Position numbers and translations under genes: made by a program. Shown here piece by piece: positions 5,696 to 13,495 of a stretch of 14,122 bases of DNA. Position 1 is the stretch's first letter. Each line of letters opens with the position of its first letter. Under the pieces are notes generated by a model. It had not been told where the DNA came from and searched no databases. It saw nothing but the letters and a program-made list of their open reading frames with translations. The stretch spans positions 4,321 through 18,442 of the forward strand of contig DIWG01000014.1 of the NCBI GenBank assembly GCA_002423465.1, given 5' to 3'. Origin of the DNA: Syntrophaceae bacterium UBA6112. Its GTDB lineage: Bacteria > Desulfobacterota > Syntrophia > Syntrophales > UBA5619.

Positions 5696-6655
5696 ATGAA
5701 ACCCAAGAAACAGCACTACGTACCGCAATTCCTGCTGCGAAACTTCGCCAATGGGCGCAAGAACAAGGCGAAAATTTGGGTTTTGGACAAGAGATCCGGA
5801 ACCGTATATCCGGCGTCGATCAAAGATGTGGCTCATGAAAACTTTTTTTACGAATACCATGGGGATGCCGGCCATATCGAGTATGAGAATTTGATGCAGA
5901 AGATCGACTCCATAGGGGCAAGAATCATCGGCGACATTACATCAAAAGCCATCCTCCCCAATTCCGTGGAGGATCGCATATGGTTGTCTTACTACATTGC
6001 AACGCAGATGATACGGACTCCCATGACGCGAGGAGACATGGAAAATTTCCGCCAGCTCGTTATCAGTAAGTGGGGGAAAGACATTAAGGCGCATCCTGAC
6101 GATCCCAAGACAATCGGAGAATACGGACCTGAAGATGCCAAAGCAAGCAGCCTCCACCTGCTAAAAGACGTGCCTTCTTTCGCCAATTTGTTGCAGGAGA
6201 AGGCGTGGTTTCTCTGCGAAACGCCGCCTACAGCGCCCTACATTGTCTCCGACAATCCTGTTGTCAGGCATAATATGATTGATCGATGGCCGCGAGGAAA
6301 TCTAGGATTGAAAAATGACGGTATTGAGGTCTACATGCCCTTATCTCCAAGATTCTCCATCCATGCCGCTTGTAAAAAGCTTGCCGCCGTTGCGCTCATG
6401 ACATCGGAATTGTCCTCAACCTTCGCGCGCGCCCTTGTAGAAAAAACGCCAATCCATTATAAACTTGAAAATGTGGAATTCACGAATTCTCTTCAGGTGA
6501 TTTGGGCGGAACGCTTCATTTTCGCAAAAGAGCAGTGGCACCTTGACATGCCTTTGGACATGCTGCATACGAATCCCGAGTTGAAGAATGGTCCCGGAGT
6601 CCGACAAAAGCCAGAGATGAGCCCGCCGCACTGCAATGACGGACCGCTAAATTAA
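5696..6655 (+). CDS. DUF4238 domain-containing protein
   Basis: A 319-aa cytoplasmic-looking protein with no signal peptide or membrane segments. The opening KKQHYVPQFLLRNFANG (residues 4-20) is the signature start of DUF4238. The middle has a helical region with RIWLSYYIATQMIRTP, and the C-terminal half carries PYIVSDNPVVRHN (about 181-193) and VYMPLSPRFSIHAAC (about 212-226), which match the later conserved blocks of the family. Biochemical function is unknown. I start at the ATG at 5696, directly before this motif, rather than a TTG at 5648; the ribosome site is weak (GAGACGG). It is followed after 52 bases by the SEFIR gene on the same strand, so the two probably form one transcript. The pair is more AT-rich than the replication genes and lies in the cargo position of the element, which suggests an accessory, possibly defence, role. 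Confidence 0.8.
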   Translation: MKPKKQHYVPQFLLRNFANGRKNKAKIWVLDKRSGTVYPASIKDVAHENFFYEYHGDAGHIEYENLMQKIDSIGARIIGDITSKAILPNSVEDRIWLSYYIATQMIRTPMTRGDMENFRQLVISKWGKDIKAHPDDPKTIGEYGPEDAKASSLHLLKDVPSFANLLQEKAWFLCETPPTAPYIVSDNPVVRHNMIDRWPRGNLGLKNDGIEVYMPLSPRFSIHAACKKLAAVALMTSELSSTFARALVEKTPIHYKLENVEFTNSLQVIWAERFIFAKEQWHLDMPLDMLHTNPELKNGPGVRQKPEMSPPHCNDGPLN

Positions 6656-6707
6656 TGGTCAAGAAGCTATCGCATTTTTGTCTTTGCATTCATTCGAGAC
6701 GCAGCCC

Positions 6708-7829
6708 ATGAAGAAACACTTAAAGACATTCATAAGTTATTCTCACGATTCGCAGGAACACAAGCGAACGGTGCTGGCATTTGCGAATCAGCTCAGAGAA
6801 CAGGGAATCAACTGTAATCTTGATCAATACGAAGAATCCCCAGAAGTCGGCTGGATCGCGTGGATGGAGGATGAAATAGCGAACAGCGCTTACGTCCTCG
6901 TCATTTGCACCAGGGGATATGCAGAAAAATTCAATGATCGTACCGCCGAACGTGGAAGAGGCGTAAAATGGGAAGGTGCCATAATTACGCAGGAGCTTTA
7001 TGAATCAGCGGGGCGGAATAGAAAATTCATTCCCGTTTTGCTGAACGAAGACGATAACGCGTATATCCCGAGGGCACTGAAGCCATTCACACATTACAAT
7101 GCCCTGACTCGGGCCGGATATGAAAGATTATATCGACGACTAACAAAACAACCGGCGATCAAGAAGCCGCCCATCGGAAAAATCATAAAATTTCCAGGGA
7201 AAGCAAACAGAATCTTTTCCTCAACAGACACGCCTGAGCTCATCGACAGGGCCATATCCCAATCGATCACTGGAAACAATAACGTACAAATAGGAGTACT
7301 AAGGGGAGATATACGAATTCCTCATCGCGCCAAGACCGCCATCACTATGCTGCCGTCGCCGGGGACAATTGGTGCAAACCAACTGTTGAAGCAAGCCATA
7401 AAAGACAGATTTGACAAATTGGGAGAGGAGCGGGAGAAGCGATTCGGCAAAAGCGCATATGGCGCAATGTACAAGATCTTCAAGGACGACTTCGGCATCA
7501 AGAAGAAACCATGGACTATTATCTGGACCTGGCCCGAAGCGGCGGCAAAGGAGATTATTAGATACCTTGACGAAAAAGACGCGAACACGATAAAGGGCAG
7601 GATCGAAGGGGCTGTTCGCAAGGGGAGCTCACTGCCAAGCAAAGGCCATTTGTATAAACGAGAAAAAGAATTGCTGGCGCAACTGGATTTAGAAATATCA
7701 AGCCCCGAAGTGAAGGCCTCTATGGAGAGATATTTTGGCGTGGATAGCCACACCAAGCTCGATTTATTGAAACACTGGCACTGGGTCATGTATTTGGAAA
7801 AAACGGTCCGAGAAACGATTGGAGAATAA
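6708..7829 (+). CDS. SEFIR (TIR-like) domain protein with a C-terminal helical domain
   Basis: A 373-aa soluble protein. Residues 5-150 form a SEFIR domain, the TIR relative shared by bacterial proteins and IL-17 signalling proteins: KTFISYSHDSQEHK at the first strand, INCNLDQYEES-VGWIAWMEDEI, YVLVICTRGYAEKF, RGVKWEGAIITQELYE, KFIPVLLNED, HYNAL, and YERLYRRLTKQP. A linker follows with SQSITGNNNVQI and GDIRI (about 184-203), a Gly/Asn-rich motif I have seen between modules of bacterial conflict proteins. Residues 220-373 form a conserved-looking helical domain (LLKQAIKDRF, KSAYGAMYKIFKDDFGI, PWTIIWTWPEA, KREKELLAQLDLEI, KHWHWVMYLE) that I cannot name, though its first part recalls ORF6C-like phage regulator helices. 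The ATG at 6708 begins the domain; the TTG at 6678 is less likely. It probably acts with the upstream DUF4238 protein as sensor or effector; that is inference. Confidence 0.85.
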   Translation: MKKHLKTFISYSHDSQEHKRTVLAFANQLREQGINCNLDQYEESPEVGWIAWMEDEIANSAYVLVICTRGYAEKFNDRTAERGRGVKWEGAIITQELYESAGRNRKFIPVLLNEDDNAYIPRALKPFTHYNALTRAGYERLYRRLTKQPAIKKPPIGKIIKFPGKANRIFSSTDTPELIDRAISQSITGNNNVQIGVLRGDIRIPHRAKTAITMLPSPGTIGANQLLKQAIKDRFDKLGEEREKRFGKSAYGAMYKIFKDDFGIKKKPWTIIWTWPEAAAKEIIRYLDEKDANTIKGRIEGAVRKGSSLPSKGHLYKREKELLAQLDLEISSPEVKASMERYFGVDSHTKLDLLKHWHWVMYLEKTVRETIGE

Positions 7830-7868
7830 CCATCTCAAAAGAGTGAACCCGTAGCGCCTGCCACCGCC

Positions 7869-8741
7869 TCACCACAGAAAAATCGCCTCTTGAAACTCGA
7901 AAAGCCAATCGGAGAAGAATCGATCAAACTCTAGTAATAGCAGTAAGGCGATCACCGGAAAATCCCCTTTGCGGAGGATCAGGACGTTCTCCCGGGCGAA
8001 GTTCAGCATGTACCCCATCTTGTGCCGCGTGGCGATCAACGATTCCATTTCCCCCTCCCGGACCTCCACCCTGCCCAAGATGCCCTTCCGGATCTCGGCG
8101 ATGATTTTGCGCTTGTGGTCCGAAATTTGCCCCTCGTAGGGTTTATTGGTCCCCTCGAAATCCATCTCGCCCGGCCAGAGATGGCTGTAGATCTCCTCAC
8201 GCATGACAAATTCCCTCGGGGTCTGCGCGAGCAGGAACAGGTAGCTGAACGAAACCGGACGCAACATGACGGGGACGCCCCGGTAGAAGAAGAGTTTTTG
8301 CCGTTCATCGATCAGGATGGCGGGCGGGTCGGCGATTAGTTCCAAGAGATTGTTCACGTGGGCCAATTTGGCACGCAGCATGGACAGCAGGGATCGGTTG
8401 CGGAGGAGGTCGGCAAGGGAACAGGGAAAGCAAGGACCTTCCGGGATCTCAAAAAGCTTTCGGACCAGGTTGTACAGCCTCACGGCAAAGCGCTGCGGCA
8501 GGAGACGCGCCAGTTTCGACAAGGGCAGTTCGACGACGATGCCCGATAGGTCAACGTCGCCGTCATAAAGACCGTCGTTTACGCCCCGGTTCCAGTACCT
8601 CAAACGAATCGGCGCTTGCCCCGCCTCTTCCCGGCGACGCCGTGAACCGGTTTTTGAAACGGGGGAACAACGAACCTTCCGACAATCAGCGCGTTCCTGT
8701 GATTTTTCCTTACCGTGGCCGCCAGGCTTTTCGTCCGTCAA
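7869..8741 (-). CDS. Winged-helix DNA-binding protein, possibly truncated at its start
   Basis: An open frame of 290 codons. The C-terminal half (about residues 140-245) resembles the OmpR/PhoB-type winged helix without a receiver: LIDERQKLFFYRGVPVMLRP, FSYLFLLAQTPREFVMREEI, YSHLWPG, QISDHKRKIIAEI, and the wing IATRHKMGYMLNF. The preceding part (about 60-135) is helical (LSKLARLLPQRFAVRLYNLV) and unassigned. The first 45 residues are basic and low-complexity and look like non-coding read-through; the nominal start is a TTG with no ribosome site, so the true start is unclear or the 5' end has been lost. The last 20 residues (VIALLLLLEFDRFFSDWLFE) may likewise be a frayed end. It converges with the SEFIR gene, 39 bases apart. 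It is probably an orphan regulator or the remnant of one at the edge of the island. Confidence 0.6.
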   Translation of the reverse strand: MTDEKPGGHGKEKSQERADCRKVRCSPVSKTGSRRRREEAGQAPIRLRYWNRGVNDGLYDGDVDLSGIVVELPLSKLARLLPQRFAVRLYNLVRKLFEIPEGPCFPCSLADLLRNRSLLSMLRAKLAHVNNLLELIADPPAILIDERQKLFFYRGVPVMLRPVSFSYLFLLAQTPREFVMREEIYSHLWPGEMDFEGTNKPYEGQISDHKRKIIAEIRKGILGRVEVREGEMESLIATRHKMGYMLNFARENVLILRKGDFPVIALLLLLEFDRFFSDWLFEFQEAIFLW

Positions 8742-9290
8742 CTGGAATCGATTCTGAGGATCCTGAAGGCGCCGCTAATGACAATCGGGGTCATTTCAAT
8801 CGCCTTCGTCTCCCCGCAGAGTATCCCGTGCCTGGTGGTGGAGACTTTTTTGCTGATCCGAGCCGCCCGCGGGCGGCCGGCATCCATGACGGGAGTTCAG
8901 TTCGGGAACAGGTGGATCAGCGGTAAGATGGAGGCGCTTATCTCTGCAGCGGCCCCACAGCAATAGCGCCTCCCTTCGGCGTCTTGATTGCATCGGGATA
9001 ACAGGTTTGTCTTTCTTTATCGCTGGAGAAGATGGGAAAGTATTGCTGAAAAAAAACGACTCAAGGGCGGACACTAGAGCGGAAGCAAGGGAAACCCCGC
9101 CTATAAGCGGATGATCCGGAACGGCATTCACCGGCCGCGGAAATCCGTCACCGTATTTCCGCATCCAGACAAGGATGATCGCCGGCACCGGTCCAAAGGC
9201 TTCGAGAAGATCGATTCGCATAAGGCTGATGCGGACCCTCCGGATCAATTGCGGTTGAGAATGTCAAGCCCAACATTTCAATGGTTATTT
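8742..9290. other. Unassigned, scar-like stretch
   Basis: About 550 bases between the winged-helix gene and the RND remnant. Several short frames are open on both strands (for example 8796-9248 minus, 8715-8966 plus) but none shows a domain, a good ribosome site or a composition I trust. The minus-strand phrase RRVRISLMRIDLLEAFGPVP near 9240 could be degraded continuation of the neighbouring pump remnant, or unrelated. It looks like decayed or rearranged DNA. Confidence 0.4.
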
Positions 9291-9611
9291 GTTGAATAAT
9301 AGCGAGCCTCGTAAAGAAGAGACCCTCCGACCTTGATCTGCTGGTCGATCTGATCGACGAGGATGACGGAATCGCGCATGATGATCCCCACCAGGGCCAA
9401 TATGCCCAGTCGGACGACACCGCCCATGGGACGTCCTGTCAATCAATAATGCCCAGCTGACGCCGATGCTCCCCATAGTGATCATGAGCAACGTAAACAC
9501 CATCCTGGAGATGCTCTGTAACTGGAACATGAGGAGTGTGAGAATGGTCAGAAACATGACCGGCACGGGTATCAATAACCGGCGAGTTGCCTTGACGCTC
9601 GTCTTCATTTC
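9290..9611 (-). pseudogene. RND efflux-pump (AcrB/CzcA-type) fragment, frameshifted
   Basis: Two minus-strand frames together encode about 100 residues of the late transmembrane region of an RND transporter. The first (9608 to about 9430) reads RRLLIPVPVMFLTILTLLMF, QLQSISRMVFTLLMI, TMGSIGVSWALLI. The second, shifted at about 9427-9436, continues MGGVVRLGILALVGIIMRDS, VILVDQIDQQIKVGG and stops at 9280-9278. In intact RND pumps these segments are contiguous (QLQSxSRM ... PLGxIGV ... GILALxGIxxRNSVILVDQI). The rest of a roughly 1,000-residue pump is missing on both sides, so this is a decayed remnant. Its start is fused to the 3' end of dedA, and it overlaps the dedA tail in another frame. Confidence 0.8.
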
Positions 9612-10185
9612 TGGTTATGAACCGCCAGCTGATGTTGATCACAAAGATTAGGAGTGCGATGACAATGAGGACCACCTTGATTTCCTGAGCATATCGAGTG
9701 GCATCGATGAAATTCGACCCCATCCAGTGGCCTAATGAAATCCAAAGTGAAACAATGATCACTGCCGCCAGGACGTCAATCGAGAGAAAGACTTGGGGCT
9801 TCAGCCCAAGCGCGCCGGATGTTGTGAATATGGCAATACGGAGGCCGGGCAGAAAACGCCCGACGAAGCAAACAAGCGGTCCGTATTTGCGAATACGGGA
9901 CTCAGCCCATTTGACGCGAGACTCGGTAAGGACGGTTCGCAATAGAGGCAATTCAAAAACCCGCGGGCCGAGGTGCCGCCCTAGAAAATACAGCGTCGAA
10001 TCACTGATGAGTATTCCGGCCAAACCGGAAATGACTGCAAGAGTCAAATGGAGTTGCTTTGTCGATACTAGAACCCCTGCCGAAATCAAGGTGATTTCTT
10101 CCGGAACAGGAAATCCCAGAGCGCACGCCAGGAACATACCAATCACGGTACCGAAATTTGATATGATCAGCGAAAAATCAACCAT
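9439..10185 (-). CDS. DedA-family (VTT domain) membrane protein with an aberrant C-terminal tail
   Basis: DedA/VTT proteins are inner-membrane proteins linked to lipid carrier or phospholipid flipping and envelope homeostasis. Residues 1-192 fit the family: LACALGFPVPEEITLISAGV (re-entrant loop with the conserved acidic pair), GILISDSTLYFLGRHLG, the hallmark FVGRFLPGLRIAIF then TTSGALGL, and two terminal hydrophobic segments ending at NISWRFITRN. About 55 further residues are hydrophilic and histidine-rich (VSDHSHTPHVPVTEH) and are encoded by DNA that in another frame is an RND pump fragment. The tail is therefore foreign, and the natural stop was apparently lost at a junction near 9609. The ATG at 10185 has AGGAG about 12 bases upstream. 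It lies 71 bases after the glycosyltransferase gene, probably in one operon with it. The body is probably functional, and the effect of the tail is unknown. Confidence 0.85.
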   Translation of the reverse strand: MVDFSLIISNFGTVIGMFLACALGFPVPEEITLISAGVLVSTKQLHLTLAVISGLAGILISDSTLYFLGRHLGPRVFELPLLRTVLTESRVKWAESRIRKYGPLVCFVGRFLPGLRIAIFTTSGALGLKPQVFLSIDVLAAVIIVSLWISLGHWMGSNFIDATRYAQEIKVVLIVIALLIFVINISWRFITRNEDERQGNSPVIDTRAGHVSDHSHTPHVPVTEHLQDGVYVAHDHYGEHRRQLGIID

Positions 10186-10256
10186 GGCTCAGAAGATCTC
10201 CTGATTGTTATCGTCGGCCGCCGAAACCGTGGCATTTTAGCCTCGGCTATTCCCGG

Positions 10257-12782
10257 CTATTTGAGGTTCGATTTGAAACGGAGACGTTTGTTTTCAGGAG
10301 TCTCCTTGGTTTGCTTCTTTGCGTACAAAGTTTGTAGGGGTTGACTGGTAATATCAAAGCGGTCTTGATATCGTTTTTTGATCTTTTCAGACACCGCTTT
10401 GACCTCAGCAACCAGCTCATGCTGCCGTTGACCCGCGTCTGAAAACACTCGCTCGATGGCTTGATCAAACTCGGACAGTTTTTCAATGAATGCAGTCAGA
10501 TGATCCAACTTACGTTCCCAGAGATCTAATGTTGCGTATTCGACCATCAGATGGGTGAACGCCTCCCGTAGCTTCTTTGTGCTTTGGCCATCGAGAATAC
10601 CTTCCGCATGCTCCGTTGATATTCTTGCCACTTCATAGCACCGCTCAACCAGATAGCGAAACTCCCGTGCAATCTGTTGCTCTATTTTTTGTTTGAACGC
10701 ATCAACGTGCAGGGTTTTCTGCTCGGCGATCAATTGGCGGGTTTCCTCAAAAATAATTCGCGTCATGTTCTTGGCGCGATCTCGGGAACGATCAAGATCA
10801 TCGATGACCGAGCTTGATAAACGAGGGCTTAAATTCTCGTAAAAAATTCGGTCGTCGCCCATATATCCGGTCAATTGCTTTTCAATGGATCTCTCGATCC
10901 TGTTCGGGGTAGCATCTGACAGAACTTGTACCAGGGCGCGGACCGGTTGTCCCAAGGAAAGCGGGAACCGCGAGAAACGGTATGAAGCTTGTGACCCGGG
11001 AAGACGCCGATAGGCCACAAGTTCCGTTCGAACGTTCGGGTTGCCGTCGAAAGCGGCATAGACCTTATCAAAGACATCCAAGGGCATGGTGCCAATGCTG
11101 CCCAAACCCTTCCTGGATTCGATATCGTAACCGCCAGCGCGAAGAATTCGCACCACGAAATCGGCGCAATTCGATTTTCTCCTCTTCCATTTGCATATCC
11201 CTGTTCGGAAATCTTTCTCAATTCTTGCGGCCTCGGCATGCATTTGTTCCATGGAAGCGGTCGCAAGACCCTTGATTCGCAAGCCGAGTGTTTCCCTCCC
11301 ATACGACATGCCATAGGTGCTTGTATGGGCCTGGTTGTCTGAAGGCGGCTCGACTCCGAACAAGTATTGAGCCAGACTCATGTGCTGAAGCAAAGACGAC
11401 TTCTTCACGGGATGAGACATATGATTTGCGCTGTACACGATATCGCCGATACGGACGGCGATATGACCGAACGGATTTTCTCTGACAATGCGTTCGCTCT
11501 CTTTCGAGGATGAATAGGAAAGAAGAATCTCGATATCGGCCGGGGTATCGGTTTCAAGTTGGGCCAGAGAACCGTAAACATTACTTGCCGCAAGGCCGTT
11601 CTCCAATCCGAACCCCGGTTGCGGATCTCGCGCCTTGATCCGCGAATCCAAAGCAAAGCGGGCAATCTTTTCAATGTCCATGTTAGCCCGAAACACTTGT
11701 TGGGCTTTCAGCATGGAAGTCTGTTTTGGAGGATCAGACAGAAGGGCCATTGCCTGGAAACCCACCTTTTCGACATCCTCATTGAGCTCCGCCATTCCTA
11801 GTCTTGAAAAGAATTCTGCGTTCTCCCGTTCATGGCCACTGATCACGTTCAACAGAATGGTAGGCTTCCCAAGCACGAATGCCTCTGCTGGGGACAGGCC
11901 ACCTGACTTGGTGACAAATAAATCAGAGGCCTGAACGAAAGAGACCAAGTCTATCTGAGAAATGAAACCCAGAATTTTCAGTTTCACAAGTTTTGGAATT
12001 ATATGTTGAATCCGCCGTAGAGCTCGTCGTTGCTTTTCGTTGCAGCCGCACACGGCGATAATTTGCAGAGGTTCTTTTGTCTCGTTGGCAATGCTCATGA
12101 CAACACCGGGAAAGTCTCCGGCGCCTTCCTTTCCGCTGGCTATGGTGATTGTTCTTATGTCGGGGTCGAACCCGATCCGGACAAGGCATTCTTTGGCGGT
12201 ATCCGAGTTGCCAGAAGGAATGTTTACAGGCATACCCGTGATTTCAATCAATTCAGAAGGGACGCCAGCCGCAAGCCAAAGACTTGCGAGCTCGGGATGT
12301 GCCAGAAAAGTACGGTCTATGCGCTTGGATATTCGCGGGAAGTAACCCTCGAAATAATCTGTGTGGAGCCAGCCGATCTTGATACCCGGAATAAGCGCCT
12401 TTTCTCTGAGAGTCCCCAGCACTTGCGCTGATCCATAGTGGGTGGCCAGGATCGCATGGGGGGCCTCGGCCCTGAGGTACTCGCGCACCCTCCATTCCGG
12501 ATAATTGTTCGGCAGCCACGACAGTGAACCCGCATGATTTCCCTGTTCCTGTAAGGAAAGAAAAATACTATCAAATAAGTCCGGCAGTTTTTTCGCAACA
12601 AACCAGTAGATTTTTTCGTCAAGCATACGTGTGACCGGATCCATGAATTCCCTAATGTCCTTTGTCAATACAATCGTCGAGGGATCTTGTTTAAGGATCG
12701 CTTGTTCAATGGATCGAGCCGCACTGATATGACCTTGACCGATAGAGGAATAAAAGAGAATGATTTTCTTTTTTGAATCCAT
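10257..12782 (-). CDS. MGDG-synthase-type glycosyltransferase fused to a permuted NlpC/P60-like (LRAT/YiiX-like) domain
   Basis: An 841-aa fusion. Residues 1-380 are a GT-B glycosyltransferase of the monogalactosyl/glucosyl-diacylglycerol synthase and MurG group. The acceptor-side Rossmann opening is IILFYSSIGQGHISAA (7-22), a lipid-acceptor block is WLHTDYFEGYFPRI (138-151), and the nucleotide-sugar block is LFVTKSGGLSPAEAFVLGKP (288-307) plus ISGHERENAEFF (314-325). Such enzymes add a sugar from a UDP donor to a membrane lipid. Residues 415-575 contain FGHIAVRIGDIVYSANH (His440) and later SNCADFVVRILRAGGY (Cys539). The order His then Cys fits circularly permuted NlpC/P60 folds, which include lipid acyltransferases and amidases. 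Residues 625-810 are mostly charged helix, possibly coiled coil, and the end is basic. The start at 12782 has AAGGA seven bases upstream. It lies 34 bases after tetR and 71 before dedA. The GT call is firm, the second domain moderately so. Confidence 0.85.
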   Translation of the reverse strand: MDSKKKIILFYSSIGQGHISAARSIEQAILKQDPSTIVLTKDIREFMDPVTRMLDEKIYWFVAKKLPDLFDSIFLSLQEQGNHAGSLSWLPNNYPEWRVREYLRAEAPHAILATHYGSAQVLGTLREKALIPGIKIGWLHTDYFEGYFPRISKRIDRTFLAHPELASLWLAAGVPSELIEITGMPVNIPSGNSDTAKECLVRIGFDPDIRTITIASGKEGAGDFPGVVMSIANETKEPLQIIAVCGCNEKQRRALRRIQHIIPKLVKLKILGFISQIDLVSFVQASDLFVTKSGGLSPAEAFVLGKPTILLNVISGHERENAEFFSRLGMAELNEDVEKVGFQAMALLSDPPKQTSMLKAQQVFRANMDIEKIARFALDSRIKARDPQPGFGLENGLAASNVYGSLAQLETDTPADIEILLSYSSSKESERIVRENPFGHIAVRIGDIVYSANHMSHPVKKSSLLQHMSLAQYLFGVEPPSDNQAHTSTYGMSYGRETLGLRIKGLATASMEQMHAEAARIEKDFRTGICKWKRRKSNCADFVVRILRAGGYDIESRKGLGSIGTMPLDVFDKVYAAFDGNPNVRTELVAYRRLPGSQASYRFSRFPLSLGQPVRALVQVLSDATPNRIERSIEKQLTGYMGDDRIFYENLSPRLSSSVIDDLDRSRDRAKNMTRIIFEETRQLIAEQKTLHVDAFKQKIEQQIAREFRYLVERCYEVARISTEHAEGILDGQSTKKLREAFTHLMVEYATLDLWERKLDHLTAFIEKLSEFDQAIERVFSDAGQRQHELVAEVKAVSEKIKKRYQDRFDITSQPLQTLYAKKQTKETPENKRLRFKSNLK

Positions 12783-12816
12783 GTCCGCGTCCTTGACGGC
12801 AAAAGAATAAATGCCT

Positions 12817-13443
12817 CTAGGAAGGTAGTTTACAGGGAAGTTTCAAGTTGTTCGGCTGCTCTTGGCTCTCTTGCGACTTCAGCCCCCACAAAAGAAGCTC
12901 CACCAACTGCGACAGATAATGGTCGATTCCTTCATTGTTCTCCTGAACCATCAATTTGATCTCGAATCCCCTCAGAGCATATCCTATGGCCCTGGCAGCA
13001 AGAGAATGGTCCTCAATCCTGAATACACCTTTCTCCACACCTTCTTTCAAAATGGACGTGATGATCATGACCTCTCGTTCAAAAAAATCGTTGCGCAAGC
13101 TCTCGACGCTGGGTAAAAGTTTCTCTAGACCGTCTCGATCCAGGCCAAGAATGACCGCCGCCTGACGCATACATCGAAACTTGGACTTGACAAAGGCGGC
13201 AAGTTTGTCCGTGGGCGACAACTCCCTTGCCACGGCGGATAAGATCCCTTCAATGATCCCGTCCACTTCCCGATTTAGAACCTCCAGGTAAATCATGTCT
13301 TTATTACCGATATAGCTATAGATTGTACCCTTGGCTACGCTTGCCGCGCGGGCAACCTCGTCGATGCTTGTTTTTTTAAGACCGTATCGGGCGAACATTC
13401 TCCTTGCTGTTTCCAGTATGGATTCCAATTTATCTTGTTTCAT
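12817..13443 (-). CDS. TetR-family transcriptional regulator heading the glycosyltransferase-dedA operon
   Basis: A 208-aa one-component repressor. The N-terminal 50 residues are the TetR DNA-binding domain: ILETARRMFARYGLKKTSID, then EVARAASVAKGTIYSYIGNK as the helix-turn-helix. The rest is an all-helical ligand-binding and dimerisation domain (REVDGIIEGILSAVAREL, KEGVEKGVFRIEDHSLAARA, HYLSQLVELLLWGL). I start at the ATG at 13443, with AAGG about nine bases upstream; an in-frame TTG at 13458 is less likely. Its stop lies 34 bases before the glycosyltransferase, so it is probably co-transcribed and controls the whole operon, including itself, in response to an unknown ligand such as a lipid or acyl-CoA. 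The ligand is not inferable from sequence. Confidence 0.9.
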   Translation of the reverse strand: MKQDKLESILETARRMFARYGLKKTSIDEVARAASVAKGTIYSYIGNKDMIYLEVLNREVDGIIEGILSAVARELSPTDKLAAFVKSKFRCMRQAAVILGLDRDGLEKLLPSVESLRNDFFEREVMIITSILKEGVEKGVFRIEDHSLAARAIGYALRGFEIKLMVQENNEGIDHYLSQLVELLLWGLKSQESQEQPNNLKLPCKLPS

Positions 13444-13484
13444 AGTAATGGCCTTCAAGATGAGATTTTGAACGATTTTCGTTT

Positions 13485-13495
13485 TTTAGTCTAAA
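13485..13495. promoter_or_regulatory. Candidate TetR operator overlapping the -10 and start site
   Basis: TTTAGTCTAAA is an 11-bp perfect palindrome that overlaps the edge of the -10 box and the predicted start of the operon promoter, a usual place for an autoregulatory TetR operator. It is short, so the call is tentative. Confidence 0.4.

Noticed and set aside
8715..8966. An 83-codon plus-strand frame with hydrophobic stretches
   Set aside because: Although partly hydrophobic, it has no good start signal, overlaps the winged-helix frame, and matches no family I know; it was left in the unassigned stretch.
9439..9600. Histidine-rich metal-binding tail on the DedA protein
   Set aside because: The HxH-like pattern comes from reading RND pump DNA in the wrong frame; the other frame gives a clear transporter segment.
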